Origin: a virus
Length of the DNA stretch: 64,000 nucleotides
IMG/VR virus record: IMGVR_UViG_3300042392_000285
Location: 1-64,000 of that record
Reading direction: 5' to 3' (one strand)
The notes beneath the pieces were generated by a model, which ran no database searches, had not been told where the DNA came from, and saw only the letters and a list, made by a program, of their open reading frames with translations. Of the stretch, positions 39,101-47,174 are shown one piece after another (positions within the stretch are counted from its first letter, which is position 1; the number at the start of each line of letters is the position of its first letter). The position numbers were made by a program, and so were the translations under genes.

Positions 39101-41144
39101 GGGAATCAAATATATTAATAGTAGAGATGCTAGGGTGTTTTTACCATTTGTAAGAAAGAGTCTTACAGAGAAGATTGTAATGGGTGGTGAGTATAAACTT
39201 GGTGAGTCTTTGTTAAGAAACATAACTATCACAGAAGGAGACGTAGGTTATGGTGAGATAGATCCTATTACTAAAGAGCCAGTATATTCTATTCCTAAAT
39301 ATTTCACTAGAGAAACTGTAGAAGAAGCAAGTGAAGACTTGTTCAGAAACATGACTCTGTTAAATAACATGGCCATTCGTTATGAGTATTTAAGTAACAT
39401 TGAGCACCAGTTAAATGTGATTATTAAGGTTGAGTCAAACAAAGAAGCCATAAAGACATCCTACTTTGGTAAAACTAAATATAGACCTGATGGTACACTT
39501 GAAACTACATCAGACAACTCTGACAACACTAAGCTTGTAAGAGACATGATGGCAGCTATTGTATATGGTCAGAAGTATGTAGAGAGTGAAAACTTTGATC
39601 AGTTATTAGGAGGTATAGCAAACTTTGGTAAGAGAGCAAACAAAGTATTAGGTAGAAAGATATTTACTGAAGACTATGATGATGCTCAGATATCTTTGAA
39701 CAAGACAATCACACAGTTAAATACTGTATTCCAAATGAAGACATTAGGATTAAATCCTATCTCAGCATTATCAAACTTCTTGGGAGGTAGCTTCCAAAGT
39801 TATATCAATGCTGGTAAATTCTTCACAAAGGCAGACTTTGTACGTAATGAGTTTATGATGGCTCAAAAGATGAATGGAATAGACTCTAAGAAATATGTTG
39901 GAGCTCTTCAATACTTTCAACCTTTGACAGAAAACTACAACAACATTCTTGCTAAGCAATTATCTGTTAGTAAGTTTAGTCAAGAAGGAATACAAGACTT
40001 CTTAATGATTTTGATGAGAACTGGAGATCAATATGTGCAGTCTATTAACTTCTTTAGTTATCTAGAGAACTCTATTGTAGAAGATGGTAAGGTGTTTAAT
40101 GTAAGAGAATATCTTAAGAAACAGCCAGAGTTTGCTAATATGTTTACAGGTACAGCTGAAGAAAGAAGTCAATTAAAAGAAAAGTTTGATACAGAAGTAA
40201 AGAGATTAATTGATGAGAAAGGCTTTTTAAAACTAGCTAGAGTTGAAGGTAATGAGCTTGTAGTGGATGGTTTGGATAGAAAGTCTGATAGTGTGATTGA
40301 ACTTAGAAGAAAGGTACAGGCTATCACTAAAGATGCATTAGGTAATCTATCTGAGGATGACCTTAGAAAGATTAACTTAAATATATATGGTAAGTCATTC
40401 ATGGTGTTCAAGAACTGGATACCAAGACTTGTAGATGTAAGATTTGGTAACTTAAAATATAACTCAGCTACAGAAGCTTATGAGTGGGGTAGAACTAGAA
40501 ACATGTTCAGACTTCTAACAGAAGACTTTATGGGTTCTGTTGATAGCTTAATGAGTTCTATAAAAGGAGATGACCAAAAGTTTGTCGATCAAATAAAGAG
40601 ACTTTATGAATCAAAAAGATCTGACTATGAGAAAGATACAGGTAAAGAACTAAGGATGACAGAGGGTGAGTTTGTAGAATTGGTTAGTAGTAACATACGT
40701 AATCAAATGACAGACTTCATGTTCTATCTTGCATTGTCTACATTAATCATAGGAGCTAAAGTTGCACAGCCAGATGATGATGATGACGATAAAGCCACAA
40801 AGAATAGATATAAGTATATGCTTAGAGTGATGGATAAGATTAGAGATGAGGTTGCTTATTTCTACAATCCAACATCATTCTTAAGCCTAACCACATCAGG
40901 TATCTTCCCAGCAATAAGTTACTTAGATAACTTCAAGAAGCTATTCCTAAACTTTGGTACAGAGATGTACGCTCTGGGAGTAGGAGATGAAGAGAAGGCA
41001 GAGAAAACTCAAGTGATTAAATACTTATTAAAAGGATTCCCTATAGCCTCACAAGTAGATGCTGTTCTGTTAATGTTCTATCCAGACATAGCTAAAGATC
41101 TGGGTATGAAGGCACAATCTGAAGCTAAACCATTTGGTAAATAA
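36138..41144 (+). CDS. Large cargo protein with RecB-like PD-(D/E)xK nuclease motif
   Basis: 1668 residues, start overlapping the polymerase stop. Near 205-214 there is an EEAMHFVVEIL helix like a degenerate zincin. At 480-538 lies a RecB-type nuclease motif set: E480 (AEMTVY), GTIDFIAV with D495, ILDWKF with D509 and K511, and WRQQMKQY (531-538) matching the QxxxY motif. The middle is long coiled-coil. Near the C-terminus is a hydrophobic helix (FMFYLALSTLIIGAKVA, about 1530), then six Asp residues and further amphipathic helices. As last gene of the cargo operon it is probably ejected with the polymerase. It could trim or protect incoming DNA, or cut host DNA; the substrate is inferred. Confidence 0.7.
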   Translation: MSCQTGIKTAVEKYVQNKPYLRFDGKDFIEVRTSPKEKVNSNNFYGVSRSVADTLNKAINSEIALGKVFYPKQYSDKVGVIIAPTVKQLDALNAKDATELEQALAELDLEIPEANRLDLENDTTFGVNSDGDSTVLLQTGEIPASKAAPQTVSLVKDLLNRIGVDIKTLQAIEVDGVKQDVNGVANIMQKLVQVVEGKENVALTEEAMHFVVEILEQKNPQLFNRLLGEINGYKMYSDVLATYGKYKQYQTADGKPNIRKLKVEAIGKILAETIIRKNEGSTEKPELLAKVEGWWNTIVDFIKGLFVKSGFDQAAMMVLSGEEIGTADDIRNKEGIFFQQNVNTQQLIIDKLKLTSNQITKDDTGYLINGNRIKRRVTDFVKDWYSTRFANKDLTKSEYDQAVDDLKKEKGTAGHADIEHMLKNYFLNEDGTLRPENERPDDNGYISQLNPKNKDMYNILKRNMAARLETFPANTKFLAEMTVYNASRDVAGTIDFIAVTPEGKVSILDWKFMDLNVQRYKDVPWYKVSAWRQQMKQYKSIIEKGYGVKPEDFEQTRMIPIRAIYSGAIPKEGVLPQLTGVQIGDVNLNKEELAYLLPVGLETEKTSNKKLDTLIEKLNKIYDTISSKKASPEEKRSKAELLNSLYESIRQLQMRENVEPLIRQAKLLNADVQRVIDTYNNEWKGKDPGAFTDKQKNDLSDRILSYETSLMVYTSLATDLKSLFKKDLSEKDQALWQDIRDTAESANELEADLEEVRKDFAENVIAKDVNVMDLLKPEKVIKGFSKLFNSTSVIQLKSAEILYKMANRAFGLASIETSEQGNKLLAIKEKYDKWAKSKGLTNKNYFDIIKKKNKNELINEFSSEFYETLKSKIAEKDTQWVRDNIDVSKYNEFLKEQKEKEFKRIEDKPRFGDEESINKEKKREVADVNALYNTSTTDSPGWLLYEFVSKFPKAERWESEAWKELNKPENKPAKEFFDYIKGRNEYLVGIKYINSRDARVFLPFVRKSLTEKIVMGGEYKLGESLLRNITITEGDVGYGEIDPITKEPVYSIPKYFTRETVEEASEDLFRNMTLLNNMAIRYEYLSNIEHQLNVIIKVESNKEAIKTSYFGKTKYRPDGTLETTSDNSDNTKLVRDMMAAIVYGQKYVESENFDQLLGGIANFGKRANKVLGRKIFTEDYDDAQISLNKTITQLNTVFQMKTLGLNPISALSNFLGGSFQSYINAGKFFTKADFVRNEFMMAQKMNGIDSKKYVGALQYFQPLTENYNNILAKQLSVSKFSQEGIQDFLMILMRTGDQYVQSINFFSYLENSIVEDGKVFNVREYLKKQPEFANMFTGTAEERSQLKEKFDTEVKRLIDEKGFLKLARVEGNELVVDGLDRKSDSVIELRRKVQAITKDALGNLSEDDLRKINLNIYGKSFMVFKNWIPRLVDVRFGNLKYNSATEAYEWGRTRNMFRLLTEDFMGSVDSLMSSIKGDDQKFVDQIKRLYESKRSDYEKDTGKELRMTEGEFVELVSSNIRNQMTDFMFYLALSTLIIGAKVAQPDDDDDDKATKNRYKYMLRVMDKIRDEVAYFYNPTSFLSLTTSGIFPAISYLDNFKKLFLNFGTEMYALGVGDEEKAEKTQVIKYLLKGFPIASQVDAVLLMFYPDIAKDLGMKAQSEAKPFGK

Positions 41145-41296
41145 ACAGTATAGTTATTGCTATATTATGTAGGAATAATTTTCCTAACTCATTGAAAATA
41201 AATTAAATTCACTATTTTTGCTATAATTAGTGCACATTCTATAAGTTTGATGCACTTCTTTGTATATCAATAGATTACACATAACACATTATCACT
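41145..41296 (+). promoter_or_regulatory. Intergenic control region with host-type promoter before second fibre locus
   Basis: No gene fits in these 152 bases. A 6-base hairpin (TAGGAA 41170-41175, TTCCTA 41181-41186) lacks a T-run. TTG at 41192-41194, an 18-base spacer and a perfect TATTTTTG at 41213-41220 form a Bacteroidota housekeeping-type promoter. The transcript would have a leader of about 70 bases before the AUG at 41297. Late fibre genes may therefore be read by host polymerase. Confidence 0.65.
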
Positions 41297-43084
41297 ATGA
41301 ACGTTACTTGCTCTGCAACCCCATGTCCAGTTATATTGGATTCGACCTGCGTATTCTACGAAGGCCCCTATCTTGTATACTCTGGTATAAATACCAACGA
41401 CAATTTACAAACAGCATTAGAGAAGATTGATGCAGCTTTTGCATCAGCTGGCTATGGTACGTCTGGTACTAGTGGCTCTTCTGGAAGAAATGGAACTAGT
41501 GGAGTTTCAGGAACCAATGGAATAAGTGGTACTAATGGTACCTCAGCAACATCTGGTTCTTCTGGTAGAAGTGGAACTTCTGCTACCTCTGGTAGTTCTG
41601 GAAGGAATGGTACAGCTGGCACTTCAGGTAGTTCTGGGTCTAGTGGTAGAAATGGTACAGCTGGTACAGCAGGTTCATCAGGTACTTCTGGTTCTCATGG
41701 TACAAGTGGCACAAGTGGTACAACTGGTTCTCATGGTACCTCAGGTTCTTCTGGAACATCTGCTTCCTCTGGCTCTTCTGGTACATCTGGATCTGCTGGT
41801 ACAGATGGTAGTGCAGGAACTTCTGGTTCATCTGCCTCTAGTGGTACGTCAGGTTCTACAGGAACTTCTGGCAGTGCTGGTACATCAGGCTCAAGTGGTT
41901 CTGGTGGTGTTTCAGGTTCAGCTGGTACATCTGGATCTTCAGGTTTTACAGGTGATAGATATGCAACCTTCTCAGTACAAACATTCACATTAGGTAATGC
42001 TGGTACTTTACAAGTGAGTCTTGGTTTAGCTTACACTGTTGGTCAAGCAATTATTATTGCTCATGATATTAACAACTATCAAGAGTGTAATGTAATTTCT
42101 TATAACAGTGCTACAGGTGCACTTAATTTTGATGCTCCTACAATAATAATAGGTGGTGGAACATATAGCTCATGGCAAATTAACTTGAATGGTGCCACAG
42201 GTGGTGCAGGTTCAAGTGGTACATCAGGTTCAAGTGGAACTAGTGGTACTACAGGTACTTCAGGATCTACAGGTACTTCAGGTACAACTGGTACAGATGG
42301 CTCATCTGGTACAACAGGAACTGATGGTTCTTCTGGAACTTCAGCTTCTTCAGGTACAAGTGGCAGTTCTGGAACTGATGGCTCTAGTGGAACATCAGGA
42401 TCTTCTGGAACATCTGGTTCTTCTGGAACTAGTGGTACAGATGGATCAAATGGTACAAGTGGTACAACAGGAACAAGTGGCACAGATGGATCTTCTGGTA
42501 CATCAGGATCTAGTGGTACTACAGGAACAGATGGTTCAAGTGGGACTTCAGGTACATCAGGTTCTGATGGAAGCTCTGGAACAACTGGAACAAGTGGAAC
42601 TGATGGTTCTTCAGGTACATCAGGCACAACAGGAACAGATGGTAGCAGTGGTACAGATGGATCTAGTGGAACTTCAGGAACTACAGGTACAGATGGTTCT
42701 AGTGGTACAGCAGCAACATCAGGTATTTCTACATTGATGGCTGGTACAAGTGGTAGTACAATTACTATTCCTCCTGCTGAAGCTACAACAACAAGTACAA
42801 CATCTACTACAACAACAGCTGCTCCAGGTCCAACATTGATTTTTTCTTCAATTAGTGGTCCTAATGCTTGTACACAATCTGGACCTTTCTTTATATTAAC
42901 ATCAGTTACTTATAATGGTGGAACAGGTCTTTGTGATTCAACCTCTTTTGATTCCCCTGATGTTGACCCTTTAAGTGGAGGTACATCTTATGTTTCTGAT
43001 GGAACTAATTTTAGACAAGTTTACAAAGTTCCAGGTGCAGGAATAACATTAATGACATTCACAGGTAGTTGTGTAGCTTGTTAA
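41297..43084 (+). CDS. Collagen-like fibre with Thr-linked Cys-rich end module
   Basis: 595 residues. The N-terminal anchor (1-50, SGINTNDNLQTALEKIDAAF) resembles those at 2224 and 3331. Repeats of GTSGSSG type fill about 54-215. A beta domain (DRYATFSVQTFTLGN to SSWQINLNG, about 216-298) follows, then a longer repeat block with many GTDGSSG units (300-475). A poly-Thr linker (about 497-509) joins an end module (510-595) with Cys residues and a final CVAC. It lacks an S74 chaperone, unlike the fibre at 3331. Codons of the repeats are diverse. It is the first gene behind the promoter at 41192-41220. Likely a virion fibre; binding partner unknown. Confidence 0.8.
   Translation: MNVTCSATPCPVILDSTCVFYEGPYLVYSGINTNDNLQTALEKIDAAFASAGYGTSGTSGSSGRNGTSGVSGTNGISGTNGTSATSGSSGRSGTSATSGSSGRNGTAGTSGSSGSSGRNGTAGTAGSSGTSGSHGTSGTSGTTGSHGTSGSSGTSASSGSSGTSGSAGTDGSAGTSGSSASSGTSGSTGTSGSAGTSGSSGSGGVSGSAGTSGSSGFTGDRYATFSVQTFTLGNAGTLQVSLGLAYTVGQAIIIAHDINNYQECNVISYNSATGALNFDAPTIIIGGGTYSSWQINLNGATGGAGSSGTSGSSGTSGTTGTSGSTGTSGTTGTDGSSGTTGTDGSSGTSASSGTSGSSGTDGSSGTSGSSGTSGSSGTSGTDGSNGTSGTTGTSGTDGSSGTSGSSGTTGTDGSSGTSGTSGSDGSSGTTGTSGTDGSSGTSGTTGTDGSSGTDGSSGTSGTTGTDGSSGTAATSGISTLMAGTSGSTITIPPAEATTTSTTSTTTTAAPGPTLIFSSISGPNACTQSGPFFILTSVTYNGGTGLCDSTSFDSPDVDPLSGGTSYVSDGTNFRQVYKVPGAGITLMTFTGSCVAC
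41455..42725 (+). repeat. Collagen-like coding repeats, second fibre locus, first gene
   Basis: Two blocks (about 41455-41945 and 42205-42725) of Gly-Thr-Ser, Gly-Ser-Ser and Gly-Thr-Asp triplets around a beta domain. The antisense strand is open and encodes Val-Pro-rich shadow frames, a by-product of the triplet periodicity. Confidence 0.85.
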
Positions 43085-43110
43085 AATTATAAAATATAAA
43101 ATAAATATAA

Positions 43111-44712
43111 ATGCCTTACGCTAATATTACCATAACCATTGAAACTGGTAGATCATTCTATCCTGGACAATATGTCCAAGTGATACATGATGAGAACAAC
43201 TACATCTTTGGTCAAGTGGTTACATATGATCCTGTAACAGGAATCTTTGTTTTCTATCCTACCAATTACTTAGGTGCTGGTACATTCAATACATGGACTG
43301 TCGTAGCATCTGCTGTCTCAGGTTCTAGTGGAACAGGTGGAACAAGTGGTACAAGTGGAACAACTGGTACTGATGGATCTTCTGGAACAGATGGATCTTC
43401 TGGTACCTCTGGTTCATCAGGAACTAGTGGAACTGATGGGTCTAGTGGAACCTCTGGAACAAGTGGTACAGATGGTAGCTCTGGTACATCAGGCACTGAT
43501 GGAAGTTCTGGTACGTCTGGAACTACAGGTACTGATGGAAGCTCAGGCACTAGTGGCACTGATGGATCTAGTGGAACAAGTGGAACTGATGGAAGTAGTG
43601 GCACAAGTGGAAGCTCAGGAACTGCAGCTACATCTGGTAACTCTGGTGACTTATATAAGACTACATCTACTACTAGTTTAACATTAGCTGTTGGCACTCA
43701 AAATTTAACTGTTGGTTTAGGACTGGCATATACAATTGGTCAAGGTGTGGTTGTTGCTTACTCTGTAGGCTTCGACATGATTGGTTTTGTTACTTCTTAT
43801 AATTCAGCAACAGGTGCTATGGTATTAACTATAGATTCATTTAATGGATCTGGTACATTTGCTGTTTGGGAAGTAAACCTTGCAGGAGCTGCAGGAGGTG
43901 ATGGTACTTCAGGTACAGATGGTTCTTCTGGAACGTCTGGAACTAATGGTACGTCTGGTACATCTGCGTCAAGTGGAACATCTGGAACAGATGGCTCTAG
44001 TGGTACTACAGGTACGTCAGGAACAGATGGGTCAAGTGGTACGTCTGGAACAAGTGCTAGTTCAGGAACATCAGCTTCAGCTGGTACAAGTGGTAACCAA
44101 GGTGCTGATGGATTCTTAGCAGAGTGGTTATATAGTATAAATCCTGACACATCTGTAAACCCAGGTAGTACATTCTTTAGATTAGATATTAACTCTTGGA
44201 GTGAAACTGTAACAAATATTGCCATCAGTGACACTGCATACAATCCAAATGTAAACTTCTCTACATATTTAAACTTTATTGGAGCAAACTCAATTATTAA
44301 ATTACAAAGCTCAAGTAATGTTGCAACTTATAAGTTTTTAAGAATTGTAAGTAATACACCTTTTGTATCAGGCTATGAAGATTACACTGTAACACAACTT
44401 GCTAGTGGTGGTCCAGATCCTAGTGCTAACGATGCATTCTATTTCAACTTCATTGGTGTGAGTGGTACTTCAGGTACTTCAGCATCGAGTGGTAGTTCTG
44501 GAACTGATGGCTCATCAGGAACTAGTGGTAGCTCAGCTACATCTGGATCAAGTGGAACTAATGGAACAGATGGTAGTTCAGGTACAAGTGCTTCTAGTGG
44601 ATCAAGTGGAACATCAGGTACTTCAGCTTCTTCAGGAACTGCAGCAACCTCTGGTGATTCATCAACATATAATGGAACTTCAGGAACAACACAAACCTTA
44701 CCTTTAACATAA
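43111..44712 (+). CDS. Collagen-like fibre with N-terminal beta cap
   Basis: 533 residues. Residues 1-70 form the beta cap shared by this locus (MPYANITITIETG, then FGQVVTYDPVTGIFVFYP, then FNTWTV). A GTSGTDGSSG repeat block (71-175), a second copy of the beta domain (about 180-262), more repeats, a non-repetitive beta domain (about 330-450) and a last repeat block follow. There is no S74 chaperone and no Cys-rich module. The final repeat block ends abruptly in SGTTQTLPLT. Since fibres of this type usually need a C-terminal folding domain, it may trimerise through another fibre, or have lost its end. The next gene starts 3 bases after the stop. Confidence 0.75.
   Translation: MPYANITITIETGRSFYPGQYVQVIHDENNYIFGQVVTYDPVTGIFVFYPTNYLGAGTFNTWTVVASAVSGSSGTGGTSGTSGTTGTDGSSGTDGSSGTSGSSGTSGTDGSSGTSGTSGTDGSSGTSGTDGSSGTSGTTGTDGSSGTSGTDGSSGTSGTDGSSGTSGSSGTAATSGNSGDLYKTTSTTSLTLAVGTQNLTVGLGLAYTIGQGVVVAYSVGFDMIGFVTSYNSATGAMVLTIDSFNGSGTFAVWEVNLAGAAGGDGTSGTDGSSGTSGTNGTSGTSASSGTSGTDGSSGTTGTSGTDGSSGTSGTSASSGTSASAGTSGNQGADGFLAEWLYSINPDTSVNPGSTFFRLDINSWSETVTNIAISDTAYNPNVNFSTYLNFIGANSIIKLQSSSNVATYKFLRIVSNTPFVSGYEDYTVTQLASGGPDPSANDAFYFNFIGVSGTSGTSASSGSSGTDGSSGTSGSSATSGSSGTNGTDGSSGTSASSGSSGTSGTSASSGTAATSGDSSTYNGTSGTTQTLPLT
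43320..44660 (+). repeat. Collagen-like coding repeats, second gene
   Basis: Three blocks (about 43320-43640, 43895-44100 and 44460-44660) of GTS/GTD/GSS triplets separated by two beta domains. Units resemble those in the gene before it closely enough that gene-to-gene exchange is plausible. Confidence 0.8.
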
Positions 44713-44715
44713 GTT

Positions 44716-45108
44716 ATGCCATACGCAGATTTAACATTCCAAGTTCAGCCAGGTTTAAGATTTGTTGCAAATGATTTTGTAAACGTGTATGTACCCACTA
44801 CTACCACAACAACCACTGCAACACCTACAACTACAACGACCACAACTGCTACACCCACAACAACTACAACTACTACTGCAGCTGTATATTATTATGATGT
44901 AGATAAAATCAATTGTCCTGGATGTGGAACATTCTCAACAGGATTACTTGCAGTTTCTCCAACATTAAAAACTAATGGTTTTTATTATAACATAGGTGAT
45001 GGATTTGTATATAAAGTTAACTTTGGTACAGGAGCAGGGACACCTGTTGTTGATTTAACAGGTGCAGCATCAGCTGGAACAGATTGTTCATTAACTTGTG
45101 CAATATAA
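44716..45108 (+). CDS. Half beta cap fused to poly-Thr linker and Cys-rich module
   Basis: 130 residues. Residues 1-26 (PYADLTFQVQPGLRFVANDF, then VNVYV) match only the first half of the beta cap that opens the fibres at 43111, 46117 and 47548. From residue 27 the sequence turns into three poly-Thr runs separated by AT/AP (27-54). A module of about 75 residues follows, with CPGC, a FYYNIGDGFVYKV strand and a Cys-rich end (TDCSLTCAI). The missing half of the cap opens the next gene. The end module resembles that of the beta-propeller protein at 4950. The gene appears to be made by an insertion into a cap domain. Confidence 0.75.
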   Translation: MPYADLTFQVQPGLRFVANDFVNVYVPTTTTTTTATPTTTTTTTATPTTTTTTTAAVYYYDVDKINCPGCGTFSTGLLAVSPTLKTNGFYYNIGDGFVYKVNFGTGAGTPVVDLTGAASAGTDCSLTCAI

Positions 45109-45122
45109 AATAAAAAGAAATT
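44794..45122 (+). other. Inserted poly-Thr module with stop and restart
   Basis: By comparison with intact beta caps at 46117 and 47548, the segment 44794-45122 interrupts the cap at a loop. It supplies three Thr runs, a small Cys-rich domain, a TAA stop and a short A-rich leader before a new AUG at 45123. No terminal inverted repeats or target duplication could be made out by eye. Confidence 0.55.
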
Positions 45123-46124
45123 ATGGCTAATGCATTTATACATGGAAGAGTTGTAAGTTATGATGATGTCACTGGTAGTTTAGTGGTAACCCCACTTGAA
45201 TACACAGGTGATGCAGGATCATACAATACATGGAACGTTGAATTGGCTGGTAAGAATGGAACCTCTGGTGCATCTGCTAGTTCTGGCACAAGTGGTACTA
45301 GTGGTTCTTCAGCAAGCTCAGGTACACATGGTACATCTGCAACTTCAGGATCATCTGGAACTTCAGGCTCAGCTGGTACGTCAGCAAGCTCAGGGTCTTC
45401 AGGAACATCTGGTACATCTGGTTCCTCAGGAACAAGTGCTGTACAAGGTGGTACAGGTCCTCAGGGTGCTGTAGGAGCACAAGGTCCAACAGGAGTAGGT
45501 GGTTCTAGTGGAACATCAGGTTCAGCTGGAGCTACAGGTCCAACAGGAGCCCCAGGACCTACAGGTCCTACAGGACCTCAAGGACCTCAAGGACCTAAAG
45601 GTCCAACTGGTGCAACAGGACCACAAGGACCTACAGGTACATCAGCTAGCTATAACCAAAACCTTAATGTTGGAGGAGATGTAACATTTACATATCCAAC
45701 TTCAACCACAACTTGGCAAACTGCTTATAGATTTTATATGCCTGGTGATGCATATAAAGGAATTGCAGGTACATATGGTCCTGTATGGTTTGGATTTAAC
45801 TTTGGTTGGGCAAGTAATGCTGGCTTAGGTGGTGCATTTTTCTTTAACTCTTCTACAAGAAGTATGAAAAAAGAAATTGAACCATTCACTAAAGATGCTA
45901 CAGAAATTATAAAGAGCACAGAAATAGTCACTTGGGATTTTGAAAGTGGAGAACATACACAAATTGAACATATTGGATTCATAGCAGAAGATACTCCAGA
46001 AGAATTAGCAACTCCAGATCATAACGTAATGGATACAACTAATACATTAGCAGTTGTATTAAAAGCAATTCAAGAAATTGATAATAGAGTAACAGCTCTA
46101 CAAAATAAAAATAACAATGCCTAA
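45123..46124 (+). CDS. Collagen-like S74 fibre starting with second half of a beta cap
   Basis: 333 residues. It begins with NAFIHGRVVSYDDVTGSL and YNTWNVELAG, equal to the second half of the beta cap of its neighbours; the first half is in the preceding gene. Repeats change from GTSGSS to GPTGPQ triplets (about 42-175). A beta region follows, and the S74-type chaperone starts with STRSMKKEIEPF near residue 243 and ends in a coiled coil. The Ser and Lys of the self-cleavage site are present. The stop overlaps the next gene by 8 bases. With the preceding product it may re-form a complete cap from two chains. Confidence 0.8.
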   Translation: MANAFIHGRVVSYDDVTGSLVVTPLEYTGDAGSYNTWNVELAGKNGTSGASASSGTSGTSGSSASSGTHGTSATSGSSGTSGSAGTSASSGSSGTSGTSGSSGTSAVQGGTGPQGAVGAQGPTGVGGSSGTSGSAGATGPTGAPGPTGPTGPQGPQGPKGPTGATGPQGPTGTSASYNQNLNVGGDVTFTYPTSTTTWQTAYRFYMPGDAYKGIAGTYGPVWFGFNFGWASNAGLGGAFFFNSSTRSMKKEIEPFTKDATEIIKSTEIVTWDFESGEHTQIEHIGFIAEDTPEELATPDHNVMDTTNTLAVVLKAIQEIDNRVTALQNKNNNA

Positions 46125-47172
46125 CGCAACTTTTAATTGTTCACCTAGACTAAGCTATGTAGCAGGAGACTTTGTGCAACTAAGCTATGATGCAGATAAC
46201 TACGTTATTGGTACAGTGGTTTCGTATAGTGATGTAACAGGTGTTATGGTAATCACCCCAGTTAAATCTGTAGGTAGTGGATCATATTCAATATGGAACG
46301 TTCAATTAACAGGCAATGCTGGTTCATCTGGAACAAATGGAACATCAGGAACATCAGGCTCTAGTGGAACAAGTGCTACATCTGGTGATGCTGGAAGTTC
46401 TGGTACTTCTGGAACATCAGGCTCTGATGGTTTAAGTAGATCAAGTGGAACAGCTGGTACATCTGGTTCTAGTGCCACTGCAGGCACGTCAGGTTCAGCA
46501 GGCACATCAGGTGCTATTGGACCAACAGGCCCTCAAGGTGTACAAGGACCAACAGGTGCCACAGGTTCTTCAGGAACATCAGGTCTTTCTAGGAATAATG
46601 GACCAACAGGTGCCACAGGACCACAAGGTCCTCAAGGTCCAACAGGCCCACAAGGACCAGCAAATCCAGGCAATACAGGACCAACAGGAGCTCCAGGAGG
46701 ACAAGGACCTCAAACAGTTTATAACCAAGGATTAACTACAGGTGCTAATGTAAACTTTGGTGGAATGGCTATGACGCAATCAAATGCTGGAGGTAATTAT
46801 ATATGTCCAAAAGTTTCTAATAGTGCAAACCAAGGTGTAAGTTGGTATGGTAATGGTTCAAATTGGTTTTCTTATGGCTCAATTGGTTCTGCTTATTTCT
46901 TTGGTACATCTACAAGAGAAGCTAAAAAGAACATAGAACCATTTATTAAATCTGGACTTGATCTAATTAACCAAACAGAAATTGTTTCATTTAAATATGA
47001 AGGCGAAACACATTATACAGATTTAGTTAAAATAGGATTTATTGCTGAAGAAACTCCTATTGAGATGTCTTCTTCAGATCATGATGAAATGGTTATTCCT
47101 TCCACAATTTGTGTAGCTATGAAAGCAATTCAAGAGCTAGATGAGAAAATTAAAAACTTACAAAATAAATAG
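46117..47172 (+). CDS. Collagen-like tail fibre with S74 chaperone
   Basis: 351 residues with a complete beta cap (1-69: SYVAGDFVQLSYDADNYVIG, then VVSYSDVTGVMVITP and YSIWNVQLTG). Repeats run from GTSGSS to [10 protein letters not shown] (70-205), followed by a beta head (about 206-260) with a GVSWYGNGSNWFSYG stretch. The chaperone domain begins TSTREAKKNIEPF near residue 265, and a C-terminal coiled coil closes the protein. Close relative of the fibres at 45123 and 47548, differing mainly in the beta head, the likely receptor-binding part. It overlaps its upstream neighbour by 8 bases and is followed after 2 bases by a small gene. Confidence 0.82.
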   Translation: MPNATFNCSPRLSYVAGDFVQLSYDADNYVIGTVVSYSDVTGVMVITPVKSVGSGSYSIWNVQLTGNAGSSGTNGTSGTSGSSGTSATSGDAGSSGTSGTSGSDGLSRSSGTAGTSGSSATAGTSGSAGTSGAIGPTGPQGVQGPTGATGSSGTSGLSRNNGPTGATGPQGPQGPTGPQGPANPGNTGPTGAPGGQGPQTVYNQGLTTGANVNFGGMAMTQSNAGGNYICPKVSNSANQGVSWYGNGSNWFSYGSIGSAYFFGTSTREAKKNIEPFIKSGLDLINQTEIVSFKYEGETHYTDLVKIGFIAEETPIEMSSSDHDEMVIPSTICVAMKAIQELDEKIKNLQNK

Positions 47173-47174
47173 AT

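Noticed and set aside
41297-45108. Diversity-generating retroelement acting on the variable modules
   Set aside because: No reverse transcriptase gene and no template/variable repeat pair with adenine-biased differences is seen in this window. The modules differ too much to be DGR variants.
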